From the NCBI GenBank assembly GCA_032622095.1, contig CP136069.1, positions 48,718,760-48,782,759 of the forward strand: DNA of 64,000 bases, given 5' to 3'. The notes below the pieces were generated by a model that saw only the letters and a program-made list of their open reading frames with translations, was not told the origin of the DNA and did not search any database. A program made the translations under genes and the position numbers. Below are positions 1 through 11,790 of this stretch, one piece after another. Source of the DNA: Siphonodentalium dalli (lineage: Eukaryota; Mollusca; Scaphopoda; Gadilida; Siphonodentaliidae). The number at the start of each line of letters is the position of its first letter. Position 1 is the first letter of the stretch.

Positions 1-2380
1 CTGTATGCGTTTTAATGTTTTTCTGTTTACGGTGATTAGAACAAATATGAATATTTTCGACAACTAAGGCCTCACGTGCCTTTAAGGCATTTTTGTCCGT
101 TCCAAAAGGATTTGGGACATAAATAGAAAAACACACAATGGATATTTAATGTGTTAACTTATTTGAACTTTCATCCAATAACTATTTAGTGTTGAAAAAT
201 AGAATTATATTGGTTACTCCACCGGATGTCACCTGAATTCACTAATTTTTTCAGGATACTGACTCCAAATTTTAACATTGGTATATGGTAGGGGAAATTA
301 GAAAGTTCAATTTGTTTACAAAATTGCAGCTATTTGAGAATGAATGTTGTTTTATTCCAATTTATGTATCTTCCTGTTGCATTATAAACAGCTTCATGCA
401 TCACTGGAAGTTTATTTATAATTTTATGGCGACGTTCTATAAAAGCAATCCCAAACTACCAATTGGACATTTCACTGCCAAATTACGAAAAAAATAAATC
501 ATAGCTCTGTCAATGAACACACACAAAGTAAATGGTCAATTCTGTATGTATGCAGAACTGTTTATAGTAAAGTTTTATTCATCAAGGTGCATGTTTCCAA
601 AGTTTTTGTTGATGAACTTTCCCTCACCCCATTTTTTCCGCTGTTCACATTTGTAGTAAGTTTCCCGAAAGATGAGCGAAATTCAGTAACATCCATTGAT
701 ACAACCAGTGAAATGCTATATTCTCAACAAAATAACAATTTAGGAGGAAAGTTCAAATATTTTTTACACAATAAACTTTCATACTTTTTTTTGCCAATTA
801 TACACAAACACCTTGTAAAAATTACAAAAACGGCGCACAATAGCATTTTCGGAAAAGGGGCTGGACCAAGAGTTCATACTGCCATAATTTAATTTTCTTC
901 ACCGATGTATTTGGAAAGTCCTTCACAATTTGTCTACACCCTCATCTTGATCTAGGTTTTCAAATAATTGGTTATAAAATATGGAATTGGACTCAAATAA
1001 GGTGAGGTCGAGAAAATGTTCCTGCCATTTTAAGGACTTGTGAGTTTGATTTTTGTATATACATCCCTGAAAATCTATAAATTGATGACTTGATCAAATT
1101 TTCCCAAATATATTTCAATAAATTCGCCAATTTCCCCCTTTAGCGGATTGACATGCACTCTACTCAGATTCATCATGTCCAAGTTATGTAAATAGGATGT
1201 TCTTTTCCTAGAAAATGCTTCTAACAGTTTTATTCACACACAACGCGACCAGTCTAATATCGCAATGGGTAAAATGTTGATAGAGTGAGACTAAAATATG
1301 TTTTAGTTGATGTACACTAACAACGACGGCACTGCTTCATAACATGGGTACCTTTATCACAATTTTTAGAACTTGTGTACCTTTATCACACACAACATGA
1401 GAGTGACAAGTTCAGCATTAATAGCAAAAGTAACATAACTAAACCACATGCTTTACATCTAGGGTACACAGTTTAATTTATTACCCCAACGGTTTGCTTG
1501 CATGGGCCATACAGCAATAAATAATCTTCAAGTCGACTCAGTTTATAGCAAAATTCCATTAAATTAGGCCTGCACCTTGCCTATATGGACAGTTTAGACC
1601 TAATTTGCTGATCTATTTTCGTACATTCGCTGTAAGCCGGTTGACTGTTTTGGTGTCCTCTATTTACTCAATAGATGCTGAACAAGTTCGTGGTAACTCA
1701 TCACTTAATTCTGATGCGCGTACACTCATCACTAATGAAAAAGCTACGATTCACAGGGAAAACTATTTTTTTTTAAAGCAGCGTTCCATATATAGCGGAT
1801 TTAATGTGCTTTTTTTATCAGTAAACATAACATTAGTAATACTAGTTTTGGTCCAAGCAGAGAAAAAGCATGACAATAGAACATTTTCGTGAAACACACC
1901 AGTAAACACATCGTGGAAAATCCTCCGACTGACGACTTTTGGTCAAAATGTTAGAGCAAACATGGACGCATATGAAGTATCAGCTTGTTCGAAGAATAGT
2001 GTAGCATATGCTCGTAGCTGCTAAATACTATGTAATATGTCATAGCTTAGTTTATTACATTTTTCTTCGTTTCTCGTTGTGTTTTCAGTCTCCTCCGTCA
2101 TTTTGATTCAACTCCTAACCACGCCATTCCCCACCGTGTATAACTGCATTGAAAGTGCTCAAAATTTGTATTTGTATACAAACAAAATTAGATTTTAGAA
2201 AACAAAAAACAGAATTGTGTTAAATTGAACAAGGAGCAATATAACACACTAATCTTTCAAAACTACGAATTTAAACAACAAAATATTTTTTTATTGAATC
2301 AAAATGTTTCAACGATCGATATGTGCGCGAAGCGCAGACATTCATTTGGTCGTCGCGGTCTAAGATATAGACTCAGAGGA
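1..2380. other. No supported gene
   Basis: AT-rich sequence with homopolymer runs. The longest open frames are about 100 codons, have no recognisable motif and no convincing splice context. I see no tandem array or inverted repeat. It is upstream of gene A and could contain its promoter or a 5' noncoding exon, but nothing marks a start site. Confidence 0.5.
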
Positions 2381-2521
2381 AGCTGGCCACTACAACAGAG
2401 AGGTGCCGCAATTCGTCCCCGTGTGCAGAGATCACAGGCCCCACTGATGCTGGACAGCTGGCCACTACCGCAGAGGGACCGCAATTCGCCCCCTTGTGCA
2501 TACACCACAGGCAGCCGAAAA
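2381..2521. repeat. 75-bp imperfect tandem duplication
   Basis: Two adjacent copies of a GC-rich unit begin with AGCTGGCCACTAC at 2381 and 2456, and each continues with a GCAATTCG...CCCC...TGTGCA core. The segment is clearly richer in GC than its surroundings. It lies about 120 bases upstream of the splice acceptor before gene A, so it may belong to the gene's 5' region. No function is assigned. Confidence 0.6.
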
Positions 2522-2671
2522 AAGACTCCCGAAGGGAGCCTGTTTCAGCTAGTTTAACATTAATATGTGAATCCAGGATGCCCCTGATCTGTTTGTTGAA
2601 ACAGGGCCCTAGTGGATTTTGTTCTCTAATTTCAGACTTTGACAATCGACCAGTTACAACACAATTCGGAG

Positions 2672-2942
2672 ATGACATTGATCCATGCTATCATTGCTTG
2701 TTCCCTTCTGCAAATGCTAGCTGCGCGAAAATACACACAGCTGGCGACTGGAAGAACCAATACGGCGCGTGGCATCGTTCTTGGTCAAGCAATAGGGAGG
2801 AGCCGAATCGAATGCGGTATGCAGTGTGACGTCACCCGTAATTGTCGCTTCATCTCTTTCATCGACGGAGCCTATTGTCATCTGTACAGCATGAACCCTA
2901 CGGCTGCGTTACTGAATACCTCTAACACGTGGTATTTCGCAG
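2672..2942 (+). CDS. Gene A exon 1: signal peptide plus first PAN/apple-like module
   Basis: This is the first coding exon of a probable secreted protein. The ATG at 2672 starts a hydrophobic segment (residues 1-18, ending in Ala-Ala) typical of a signal peptide. A cysteine module follows with Cys 48, 52, 58 and 69 (C-x3-C-x5-C-x10-C, ending CHLY), the pattern of PAN/apple folds. An N-x-S site is at Asn82. The exon ends GCA G|GTGAGC, a strong donor in phase 1. A TTTCAG acceptor ends at 2635, so the 5' untranslated region is probably spliced and the ATG lies 37 bases into the exon. Gene B exon 1 at 53.7 kb has the same residues and identical cysteine spacing, which supports the start and end. 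PAN/apple domains usually bind proteins or glycans; the ligand is unknown. Joined to 8126-8388 it makes 178 codons including the stop. Confidence 0.82.
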
Positions 2943-3510
2943 GTGAGCATTTCCAATGGTGTTACATGTATTTATTGAAACTCTCCCTATTGCATGACCA
3001 GAAAATATCACCGCGTCATCAAACTTTCATTTTCCTCCTACCAACCAGCTCATGTGCGTTCGCAAATTGCGGGTTACCAAAACAAAAGAGTCAATAATAT
3101 TAAGATAGTTTATTGAAATACACCAAGACAGCCAGTACCAAATGATAACACACGATATGTTAAAACTAAACCACACCTATGCATGTACGTAATACCAGTT
3201 AACAAACCTATAACTGCCCTACATATATGGTTCTTGAATAAATACACATTTTCACTTTCATTTCCCCAAATGTTCAGTGTTCTCACTTGTAAGAATAACC
3301 GGAACATGTTGCACACGGAGTGTTGATAGGATAACCTTATTTTCAATATACACATAATAAACACACATAACAAAATAACATGACATGATCGAAGAAATTT
3401 ATGCTGTTGTATAATGTGTGGAACACAGACAAATTAATAAAAAGGGACTGCGTCACAAACATGACGTCACTGCGTTCCTGGACAAGTCAAACTGTTCAGC
3501 ATGTTTTAAA

Positions 3511-4430
3511 TAGTCCAAGTCTGCTCGTACATAAACCAGCTGAGATATTGGGATAGCTAGCTGCTGATATTACGTTCGAGAACGTCCCGATGGCATTGCT
3601 ATGCCACGTTTTACGCCCATACTTGGTGGTGGGAATCGTAGTCTATTTTACTCGATTTCACATATATCTCGGGAAGAATTATATCTTATGGTCATAATGC
3701 TGTATAATAATCTAACTGTCATGTAAAATTACCCACTACTCATTGAATATTCTCGTTTAAACTGAAAGCCGAGCTGTTGCAACTGAAATCCGAACTGTTC
3801 GGCAACGTTCTGCTTCTATGCCGACAATCGTGTACACCCATAAACAATCGAGTACATCCATACACAACAGATCGCCGACAATGTGCGCTGTTATTTTATT
3901 CCAAAATATCATCACTGTTATGTGTTTATATAATTGTAAGTCGTCCTATACTACTTATTAGTTAAACATTTCTTTTGCGGAACGTCTCGCGATATATATG
4001 CAATTTCAAATTGACAAATTACCGGGGATACGCGATAGAAGTAATTCAAAATACAACCGCGTGGTGTTGTTTATGTTTACCTTACGAGTGCTAGAATATT
4101 TTGACCGGAATATGCCGATGTCACTTCGTGAGGTCAATTGAGATCGTATACTTTTAAAAATGTGTAAACACTGCGGTAATCGTATTTTTGCACATTAAAT
4201 TACCGCTTTAAATTGACGACATTTGTGGTGTTCAGAACAAATACCATGTCCTCTACGGAATGAACACGTTTATTGTCGCAATTGTGATATTTGATTACAT
4301 TTATTGATTGTTTTATGTGAGCTGGTCACTATAACGCGTATAACGTGTCAGGTAAATGTTATCGTACGCGATAACAGCATCTCGTTACCCCAATATCTTA
4401 GCTGTTTTGCGTACGAGCAGACTTGGACCA
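3511..4430. mobile_element. Non-autonomous TIR transposon (MITE) with 8-bp target duplication
   Basis: The left end TAGTCCAAGTCTGCTCGTAC at 3511 and the inverted right end (T-G-GTCCAAGTCTGCTCGTAC read inward, ending at 4430) are near-identical for about 45 bases, including a shared CAGCT-AGATATTGGG stretch. The 8-bp sequence GTTTTAAA lies immediately outside both ends (3503-3510 and 4431-4438), a clean target-site duplication. The 920-bp interior has no transposase frame, so this is a MITE. An 8-bp duplication with a TAG-like end fits the hAT superfamily, but the transposase source is unknown. It sits in the intron of gene A. Confidence 0.85.
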
Positions 4431-5104
4431 GTTTTAAAAAGTAGTAATTAAATATTATCGGAGTCATATACCTCACAATATAACGGAATATAACGATCTT
4501 ATATAAGGTAATGTGCATATTTATAGACGTTCCTGAATGTACTATCGGGGAAATTCCTTATTTGTCAATAAAAGTGAATTTGAATGCATCAGCAATATAA
4601 TTTATACTGCCAGATGATGAATTGAGTGGTGCCTTACTGTGGTAACGCAAATACTATTATGAATTGGAATTCCAACAATTACAGATAACAATACTATAGA
4701 TCTAAGAAAATACATACGCGGGGATGGACCAAATCTGACATAGTATAAGCGTAGGAGGGAACTTGAATGGAATAATGACCACAATATAATTAATATTTAG
4801 AGATATATGTGCATTAAATGGAACGCTCTTTTCTGATGGGTTGTATGTATAGTTTGCAAACAGTACACTGATACGCGCATGCTTGAGTCAGCACCTTTAT
4901 GCGGAGATAATACTCAGTTAACAAGTCACAGTTATGAGAGTAGACTACTCAAAGACTCGTGTATTTTACGACAGCACTTGGCGGCACCGTGCTATCATAA
5001 TAATGAGTATACAATTATTGATTCCCTACTGCCTTGTTCGTTCCCTTTGGAGCCAGTTCAAGGCTCACAATAATGTCATGTCGTTAACTTCTCGTGTATA
5101 CTCT

Positions 5105-5400
5105 TAAAACAATAGGTACTCTGCAGTACATACGGAGGTACTATGCTTTTCCATTGGGTAGTAGCAAACTATTGGTACATTTGGGTACCTACAATTTAGG
5201 TACTCCGGTTTTAGGTACTCTGGGTACCTGTTTAGGTACTCTGGAGTATATAACATTTAGATACTCTGGAGTACCTTTCACTCTGGAGTAACAAATGTCC
5301 AGAACGTTTAGATACTCTGGGGTAGCTATTCACTCTGGAATAACAAATATCCAGGCAATGTGTGCAGTACCTGTCCAGGTACTCTGGAGTACCTGTTCAG
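5105..5400. repeat. GGTACTCTGGAGTACC palindromic minisatellite
   Basis: About ten degenerate copies of a 16-20-bp unit related to GGTACTCTGGAGTACC, itself an inverted repeat (GGTACTC/GAGTACC). Copies vary at the centre (TGGA, TGGG, CGGT). The array would form many small hairpins in single strands. Confidence 0.75.
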
Positions 5401-5569
5401 GAGCCACAGCTACTGCAAATATAACAATGTGGCATGTTATATGCCGCGACGTTTAAACATCGAATTAAGTATAAAACACCGATCGAGGTTCTTCGAGATC
5501 ATGTTATCAGTTTACACAGTGCAAAATGAAATAATCCGCATTATATAACGTTTTTGGACTTAATTCGAG

Positions 5570-6575
5570 GTTTCAGGATTTCCCTGACCTACTCCCAGCG
5601 CGTGGGGTAAATATTTGCTTGAATGTGTGAAATAATCGGCCAAATTTCTCAATTTGAGTTTAATCTAAGTAAACATTATAATTCAAACATCTTAAAGAGG
5701 TCTGGGTGAACCACAAATCGATCTATAATAACCCGATAAATAGCAAACTACTCTGCGATAAATCGCAACCGTTGCAAATCGCAAAATACTTTTGCGATAA
5801 ATCGCAAAACAACTGTGTGATAAACTACAGTTATATTTTTATGCGTTGACACTATTGGGCTTGAACCGTATACATATTATAAATCAGACATCGTAACAGG
5901 TCTGGGTGAACCACCATGCAATCGATCGATAATAGCCCGGTCAAAATAGACCGATCGGTATTTCACAGCCAGCATGCATGTGGGGTAGTGGGAGCCAAAA
6001 TTTGCGATAAATCGCGAAAACAACTTGGTGATAAATCACAAACATCTTTGCGATAACTCGTAAAACCTTTGCGATAAATCTGAAACATCTTTAAGATAAC
6101 TCTCAAACTACTTGATGAATAAATTTAGCAATTTATCGCAAAGATGTTTGAGATTTATCGCAAAGGATTGTGATTTATCGCAGCCATATTTCCATGCGTT
6201 GGCACTAATGGATTTCCGTGTACACATTATAAATCAGACATCTTAAACAGGTCTCGGTCAGGATTTTCCTGACCTGTTTCCTACACGTGGATTAATTTTT
6301 TTCCGAATGTCTGAAATAATCGGCCAAATTTCTTATTTTGTGTGTAATTAAAGGAAACATTATAAATCAGACATTTTAAAAAGTCTGGGTGAACAACCTC
6401 TCGATCTATAATAGACCGGTCGGGCAATAATAGACCGATTTTTCTTTCACAGCCATCATGCATTTGGGACAAGGGGAGCAACCCTTTGCGATAAATCGCA
6501 AAACAACTTTGCGATAAATCACAACCACTTTGCGATAACTCGCAAACCATTCCGATAAATCGCAAACTGAGAATA
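5570..6575. repeat. Degenerate satellite with GCGATAAATCGC palindromes
   Basis: Three loosely repeated blocks (about 5570-5830, 5840-6090 and 6190-6570). Each has a CAGGTCTGGGTGAAC segment, a CGATCTATAATAGCCCGG segment and a run of TTTGCGATAAATCGCAAA palindromes. Between 6090 and 6190 the palindromes appear in the opposite orientation, giving a local foldback. No coding potential is seen. Confidence 0.7.
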
Positions 6576-8125
6576 TTCAAAATAAACATATGCAAATATT
6601 CAAACAAACATAATTTTAATAGTCAAGAAATTACAGTTCCCCCTCTTACAACAGTGAGCACTATCAAATGAAGACGGGTCGGTCCATTTTAACCCAAACG
6701 GACAATTTTTGATCAATTTGTGGTTCACACATACCTTTCTTTATACCCATCATAAATACCGCGTAAATGGTATGTAATTGTCAAGTTAGTATGATGTGTT
6801 ATGTAATCAAAGCCAAATTATGTTTCATAACTTGTACAGTACGTAAATAGTGTGCGATAAGCGATTAATACTCAACAATGGGAAGACCCCACTAATGAAC
6901 TTTCGCTAATTAAAATAGACACCGTGTTTGCAGCACACCGTTTTAGCGCTTACTAATCCACGCCACAATATTTCGGTGTTGAATGGGTAACTGTGAATCA
7001 CTCTCCCAAAAAAAAAAATGGGTGTAAGGCGGCCACGTGAAAACTTAATGAGGAGTACGGCGGTCGCAAAACAAGTATTACTAGCACCGCAGTAAATTAC
7101 CCACGGATGCCGCATGTCAATCACTTGGCTGTGGTTGCATCGCGGTATAACCGCTGCCATTAACGACCTAGAACCGTGCTAAAGGGGTCGGTTAATTAGT
7201 GCATAGCTGTAGTACGTTGAAAAAAGTCAACTTATAATAAAATCTTGCGACTGATTCGGTGATATTGGGTGTCCCATAATTGGATCCGTGCATGTCTCCA
7301 AGATTACTCGTCATTCCAACAATATCACAGCGTCGCCGACGTTTCGATAAAAAACAACAGCAGACTCCGTAACTGGGCGATATGTTATGGCGACATGGTT
7401 ATCAAATTCACAACACAGTGTAGCCTGCTGTCAGATCACTGCAGATTGCTACTTTTACTTTCAGAGACGAGAGGAAAACATCAATGAATATTCATCGGCC
7501 GATTTTTGGAAATGTTAATATCTCGTTCGATTCACATACACACATAAATCAGACAGTGTTAACAATATCCCAGGTTTATACGAAGCAAGTAAGGTCCCAT
7601 TTCACAACACAAAAAACAATATGTTGAGACAGCACTTCCGTATTCTTAAATACCACCCAGTGAGCGTGCATAATGAGGGACTCGCTATAAGGTGTGTAAG
7701 CCGAGGCAGAGGAAGGATCCAACTTAAAATGTGTAAGCGCGCTCTAATGTTGTGTTTTCTCAGTTGTTATACATTGTCAAAAAAAAAACTTGAATCCGAT
7801 GCCGACATGTTTTTTTCCATTTTCAGACGCCCCCAATCAGATTGGGTCATCAATTTGACAGCAAGCTATAGTACCAACAGCTTTGGCTCTGAGACTGCAT
7901 ACAAGTGTATGTCTGTAGTACCTATAGATTATGTTTCTCATCGTTAATAGGTACTAGAAGGTGCCTATATGAATCGTTATATTTAAGAGTGTACATGTAG
8001 TTAGATGTTAGATGCATGTTGCCGTTCATATTCTCGCACCATATGGTTGTCCGTACAGAAATACATGGACAAAATCCAGTCAAACTCACAAGTGTGTGAA
8101 CATACAATGCTTATATAAATTTCAG

Positions 8126-8388
8126 GATGCGACGATTATGAAGACACCTTCTATTCCGTCAGCGACTGGGCTATTCGAGACAGAAACAAAGAGGTGTTTT
8201 ATGGAAAGTCGCAAGAGCAGTGCAAGCAAATATGCCTCGATACGGAATATACGTGTGTGTCGCATGAACACCATCCAGCCAGTGGCACGTGTAACACCGT
8301 AGTCGTGGGGATACTTGGTGTGCCAGACAAAGACTTCAGATTCATCTCAGGGTGGATTTCATACCTCAGAAACTGTAAGGTCATGTGA
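8126..8388 (+). CDS. Gene A exon 2: second PAN/apple-like module and stop
   Basis: The acceptor TAAATTTCAG precedes 8126 and joins the phase-1 end of exon 1 to make Gly91-Cys92. The exon encodes a complete six-cysteine module (Cys 92, 123, 127, 134, 146, 174; C-x30-C-x3-C-x6-C-x11-C-x27-C) with DWAIR, GILGVP and GWISY blocks, and ends K-V-M-stop at 8386. This arrangement fits an apple/PAN domain. The family assignment comes from pattern, not from a search. Spacing is identical to gene B exon 2 and about half the residues match. A GT follows AACTGTAAG just before the stop, so splicing to a further exon cannot be excluded. I see no AATAAA in the 600 bases after the stop. The spliced product is 177 aa: signal peptide plus two modules, with no transmembrane segment seen. 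Confidence 0.82.
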
Positions 8389-8737
8389 GAAGAATGAAAC
8401 AATGGCTCAGTTAAGTGTTGTGAATTGATTATACTGATATATAGATTGAACAACTATATTTCTCTGCGACCGAGGCGAGGACATATTGTCCAGTTGTCAG
8501 ATAACTATATTCTATTTACCAGATAAAGTCAGTGCAACACAGTAATTTCGTTATCATTCTGTCAACGAGACACGAAACGTCATAATACAGTCAGCTTTAA
8601 ATAAGGCCGATGCTAGTCAACATTACATAAAGCCGCTATTCATGTGCGTAGCATTTCGCACTCAGTGTTATGCTGAGTTCATCAACATAATATAATTGTA
8701 CTACGGTTGCACACACCACGTGAATTATAGTATAGAG

Positions 8738-8854
8738 GATCTCCAACGAGTTATGTTAGGATATAAGATTGTATGAAACGACTTTGATCAATTTGATTCA
8801 CAAAGAGTCTTAGACTCACAAAATCTTATATCCCAACATAACGAGTTGAAGATC
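8738..8854. repeat. Foldback, 35-bp arms
   Basis: The left arm (8738-8772, GATCTCCAACGAGTTATG...) is repeated in inverted orientation at about 8817-8854 with a 45-base spacer. There are only a few mismatches. It is probably a short foldback element or the paired ends of a tiny MITE. Confidence 0.75.
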
Positions 8855-9779
8855 TTGTATATCACATGAACAAAACTAGACCTGTTTGCCTCTTTAACAA
8901 ATCGAAATCTTTAAAAGAGGCAGAAAAATGCATGTAAAATGCATACATGCAATGTCTAGTATATATATTGGTGTCAAGCGCGGCTGTTCTAAAGAGTATT
9001 AATCCGCGCTGTAATTTACGTGGCGCGATGCCAAGTATCACGGGAAGCACACGGTGATAACACACTAGTGACAAATAAGAAAATATGTAATGTATTTTTG
9101 ATATGATATTATGTATGATATTATAGGAGTTTCATGTGATATAGTCAGATAGTCAGATATTTCTTCACCAGCGAAATTATTAGCTGCCAATATAAACCTA
9201 TATTACGCCCCATGTTGGTGGGATGTATTGAGACTGGACGATGGAATACAAATAACAAATACTTTAATTGTCTTCGTCATTAATATGTAATGCATCGAGA
9301 AATTTGAACTAAACCATAACATTCATCGTATATCAGGTCAATCCAAATATGAGACAAAAACATATATTAATATTGGTGCCCCTTCAAAACCCCATCACTA
9401 ACTTTTTAATTTTTCCCAAGTGGCACTACCTGAGTCAGGAATATGAGCACCATGCAAGTTGTGGGTGCGGGTCAATCTTTGACATTTGTAACGAATACAT
9501 AACTACTTAGCCCATTATTATGTACATTTATTAAGTGATGAATCATACCAAGGTTTAAATGATGCATCTAGTTCCACCAAATGCGTACACGTTCTTCTCC
9601 AGTTATAAGAGGGATATAATCGTCTTTGACAAAGAAGCCAACTTTGGTGCCGTTTTTGGGTCGGTGGTGTAGAGGGGAGGGGTACTTACATTGATAATAA
9701 TGTTTAACTCGCCGATATCGACCACATTTATATAGTCGTCTCCGTGTTGCGAGGAATCTAATGATGTGGTTTATTCGAG
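8855..9779. other. No supported gene
   Basis: AT-rich intergenic sequence after gene A. There is a short TCAGATAGTCAGATA duplication near 9143 and otherwise no array, palindrome or coding-like frame that I can support. Confidence 0.45.
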
Positions 9780-9875
9780 ACAGTGATGGGAACGGAAGGG
9801 GTACCAAAAAGTGCATGAACAAATTGTGTCGCCGAATTTCACCAAACCTATATATAATTATCATTTATGGATGGA
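9780..9875. repeat. Dispersed repeat family 1, single copy
   Basis: Contains the recurring GTCGCCGATTTCCACCAAACTTATA..ATCATCTCCATGA core, read here on the plus strand. Related copies are at 18.65-19.1 kb (as a tandem run), 42.95-43.05, 54.15-54.25, 56.93-57.05 and 62.62-62.69 kb. It has no coding capacity. Confidence 0.6.
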
Positions 9876-10639
9876 ATATAACGGTATGCATGGGCTTAAA
9901 TGCGGTGTTGTAGGGTCAAGGGATTTGGGACCAGAGGTCACCAGAGTACCGGTTAAAATTATACCGCCAATTATTATTAAAATTATATATACATAATTAT
10001 GTAGGCATCCATGCGAGTTTATTGTTGTGGTTAAAGGTTTGCTGTTTGGTGCCAGAGCCAGCTACCCAAAATCAACGTCATAATTTGCTCTATTTTTCAA
10101 GATTTGTTTGTGTTCTAATTTTTCCAAAGACATCAGCAATCTACATAATTATTACACTACAATGAGGCAAATGAGCTCTCCCAACATTCATCGCGGATAA
10201 TGCAAAACCCGGATATCAAATAGACTCTTTCTAAGCAGGGTTATTGTTCAAATTACACAATCTCGAAACATGATTACCGAATTAAGTCACTTGAACAATT
10301 ATGCCTTGTCATCTGTCCTAGTTATATGGGGACGGGAATCAGGGCAGTCATTGAGTGGAGCTATAAAACAAAACACATACATAGCTCATTTGTTGGCTGG
10401 GTCATGCCACCAAAATTGCCAATACATGTAGAAAAGTTTACCACATATAATGTTTGGTTACTCTTTAAAGGCAAACTGTGTGTCAATTTTGTTTAGTGAG
10501 TCTTGATCGTTGAGTCAGTATCCAATATGGAAGAATATAACAATCATCTGCCATTGCGGATAATTGCAACCACGTTGAATGTACGATTTAAAAAAAGATA
10601 ACATATGAAGTACGGCAATTGTAAATAAACAAATACTGC

Positions 10640-10870
10640 ATTACTAATTAATCGTAATGCACAAATGACAATCAATCCGGCAAGGTGAGCCACTACTTGT
10701 AATCCATGTACAAACATGACGTTGTGAGATTGCCCGTTTTGGTATTAAATTTACGAGAATACATGTTACACTTTGAGCAAGAATATTACTAAATTTCCAC
10801 CAAAATGTACACAGCGGAGGGTTCAACATCGTTAACATGGGAAACGCCGGGCCACCCTAGCTGCTAGCAT
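10640..10870. repeat. Dispersed repeat family 2, copy
   Basis: Shares GAGCAAGA-TATT..ATTTCCACCAAA-TG and CACAGC-GAG-GTTCA with 43.18-43.29 kb and, in inverted orientation, with 56.69-56.78 and 62.40-62.48 kb. It also shares a GGCTCACCTTGCCGGA..GATTG stretch with 20.88 kb. It is probably an old non-autonomous transposon; I could not define its ends. Confidence 0.5.
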
Positions 10871-11220
10871 GATGGTTTTAATTAAATCGAATAATTTTTT
10901 GAGAGGTACTTAAGACATGACTTTTATATCGATTGAGGTCATTGGTCGTGACCGGCACAGTAATTAAATAAAAAGTGTGAATCCCGAACTTTGTTTAATT
11001 ACCAATCGATCTACGAGTCATTTAAAAACAAAACTATTTTAACCATACAACACGAGTAGCGATTCTCGATGAAAACTCACTCAATTTATTAATTGCAGAA
11101 CTCAATACTAAATCCAAAAACAAATAGTTTTTACTCCCCCATGTAGTGTTGCTGTTTTTACAGACTGTTATATGTTGTGTGCATTTTCCCACTAGGAGTG
11201 TCGTGGATTCCTTTAAGCAG

Positions 11221-11391
11221 GGTTGAAAATACGCATATTCTTTCATGGTAGTACCACAGCAGGCGTGGAATCGATTTACCGACAAGTGCGTCGCTATTAC
11301 CAATACGTGCATTCATCTCTGATACGAAACCACGCGGACATAAATAAGCGACTACCCGCCGCAGTGCAGTGCGGCAATTGGACGTTCGTGG
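11221..11391 (+). CDS. Candidate internal exon, unknown protein
   Basis: A 171-bp open segment lies between an acceptor (ATTCCTTTAAGCAG ending at 11220) and a strong donor (GTGG|GTAAGT). It is a symmetric phase 1-1 exon of 57 codons. The translation is rich in Arg, Tyr, Val and His, contains a CGNWTFV block near its end, and is less AT-rich than its flanks. I recognise no family. The coding call rests only on the splice sites, length divisible by three and composition. The minus strand is also partly open here, so this could be chance. Confidence 0.3.
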
Positions 11392-11439
11392 GTAAGTATA
11401 TATTAGTGGGCAGTAGTCTAATTAACATTAACGTCACTT

Positions 11440-11790
11440 CGGAATGTTGGTTTGATTGTGACGTCACTTCCCTGGATATTTATTTCAGTGATGTTTTTAA
11501 TTTTTTTCTGCATTGGTTTCAGACGAGGTGTTTCTCTAAACATTGTTTCCATCTGTATTCTTCTCAATTGGTCCATCGATAGCATTTTTTACAAGGGGAA
11601 CACTCCGAATGAGCAACCACCACAACCTTCAAGATGCTCGCTGAGGTCAATTTGTCTCAAATATGGTTGTCTGATTTGTTGGCGGTGTATTGTCATGCGC
11701 ACACATTCAGTGTCGCCCGTCTGTCCAACATAAAACTCATGACATCCAGAACATGTAATTATAATGGCAACCACGCGGTTTTTTATACTT
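11440..11790 (-). pseudogene. Penelope-like element, GIY-YIG endonuclease remnant
   Basis: Read on the minus strand, the frame from 11774 gives ITCSGCHEFYVGQTGD, then R-x6-HRQQI, then LSEHLEGCG and GVFP. This is the order seen in the GIY-YIG endonuclease domain at the C terminus of Penelope-like retroelements (CxxC, YVGQT, HRQQI, SEHL). A stop follows FPL, and the continuing frame downstream (to about 11440) still looks like the C-terminal tail. No reverse transcriptase lies upstream, so only the 3' end of the element survives. Confidence 0.78.

Larger units (their letters stand above)
2943..8125 (+). other. Intron 1 of gene A
   Basis: An inferred 5.2-kb GT-AG intron between two exons whose joined frame is open. 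It contains a MITE (3511-4430), a GGTACTC minisatellite (5105-5400) and GCGATAAATCGC palindromic repeats (5690-6570). From 6600 to 8125 I see no gene or array, only AT-rich sequence. A pyrimidine-rich stretch with an AG at 7826 could be a cryptic acceptor, but inserting that segment breaks the frame. Confidence 0.65.

Noticed and set aside
7826-7947. Possible extra exon of gene A after TTTTCAG
   Set aside because: Inserted between exons 1 and 2 with the required phase it gives an immediate stop.
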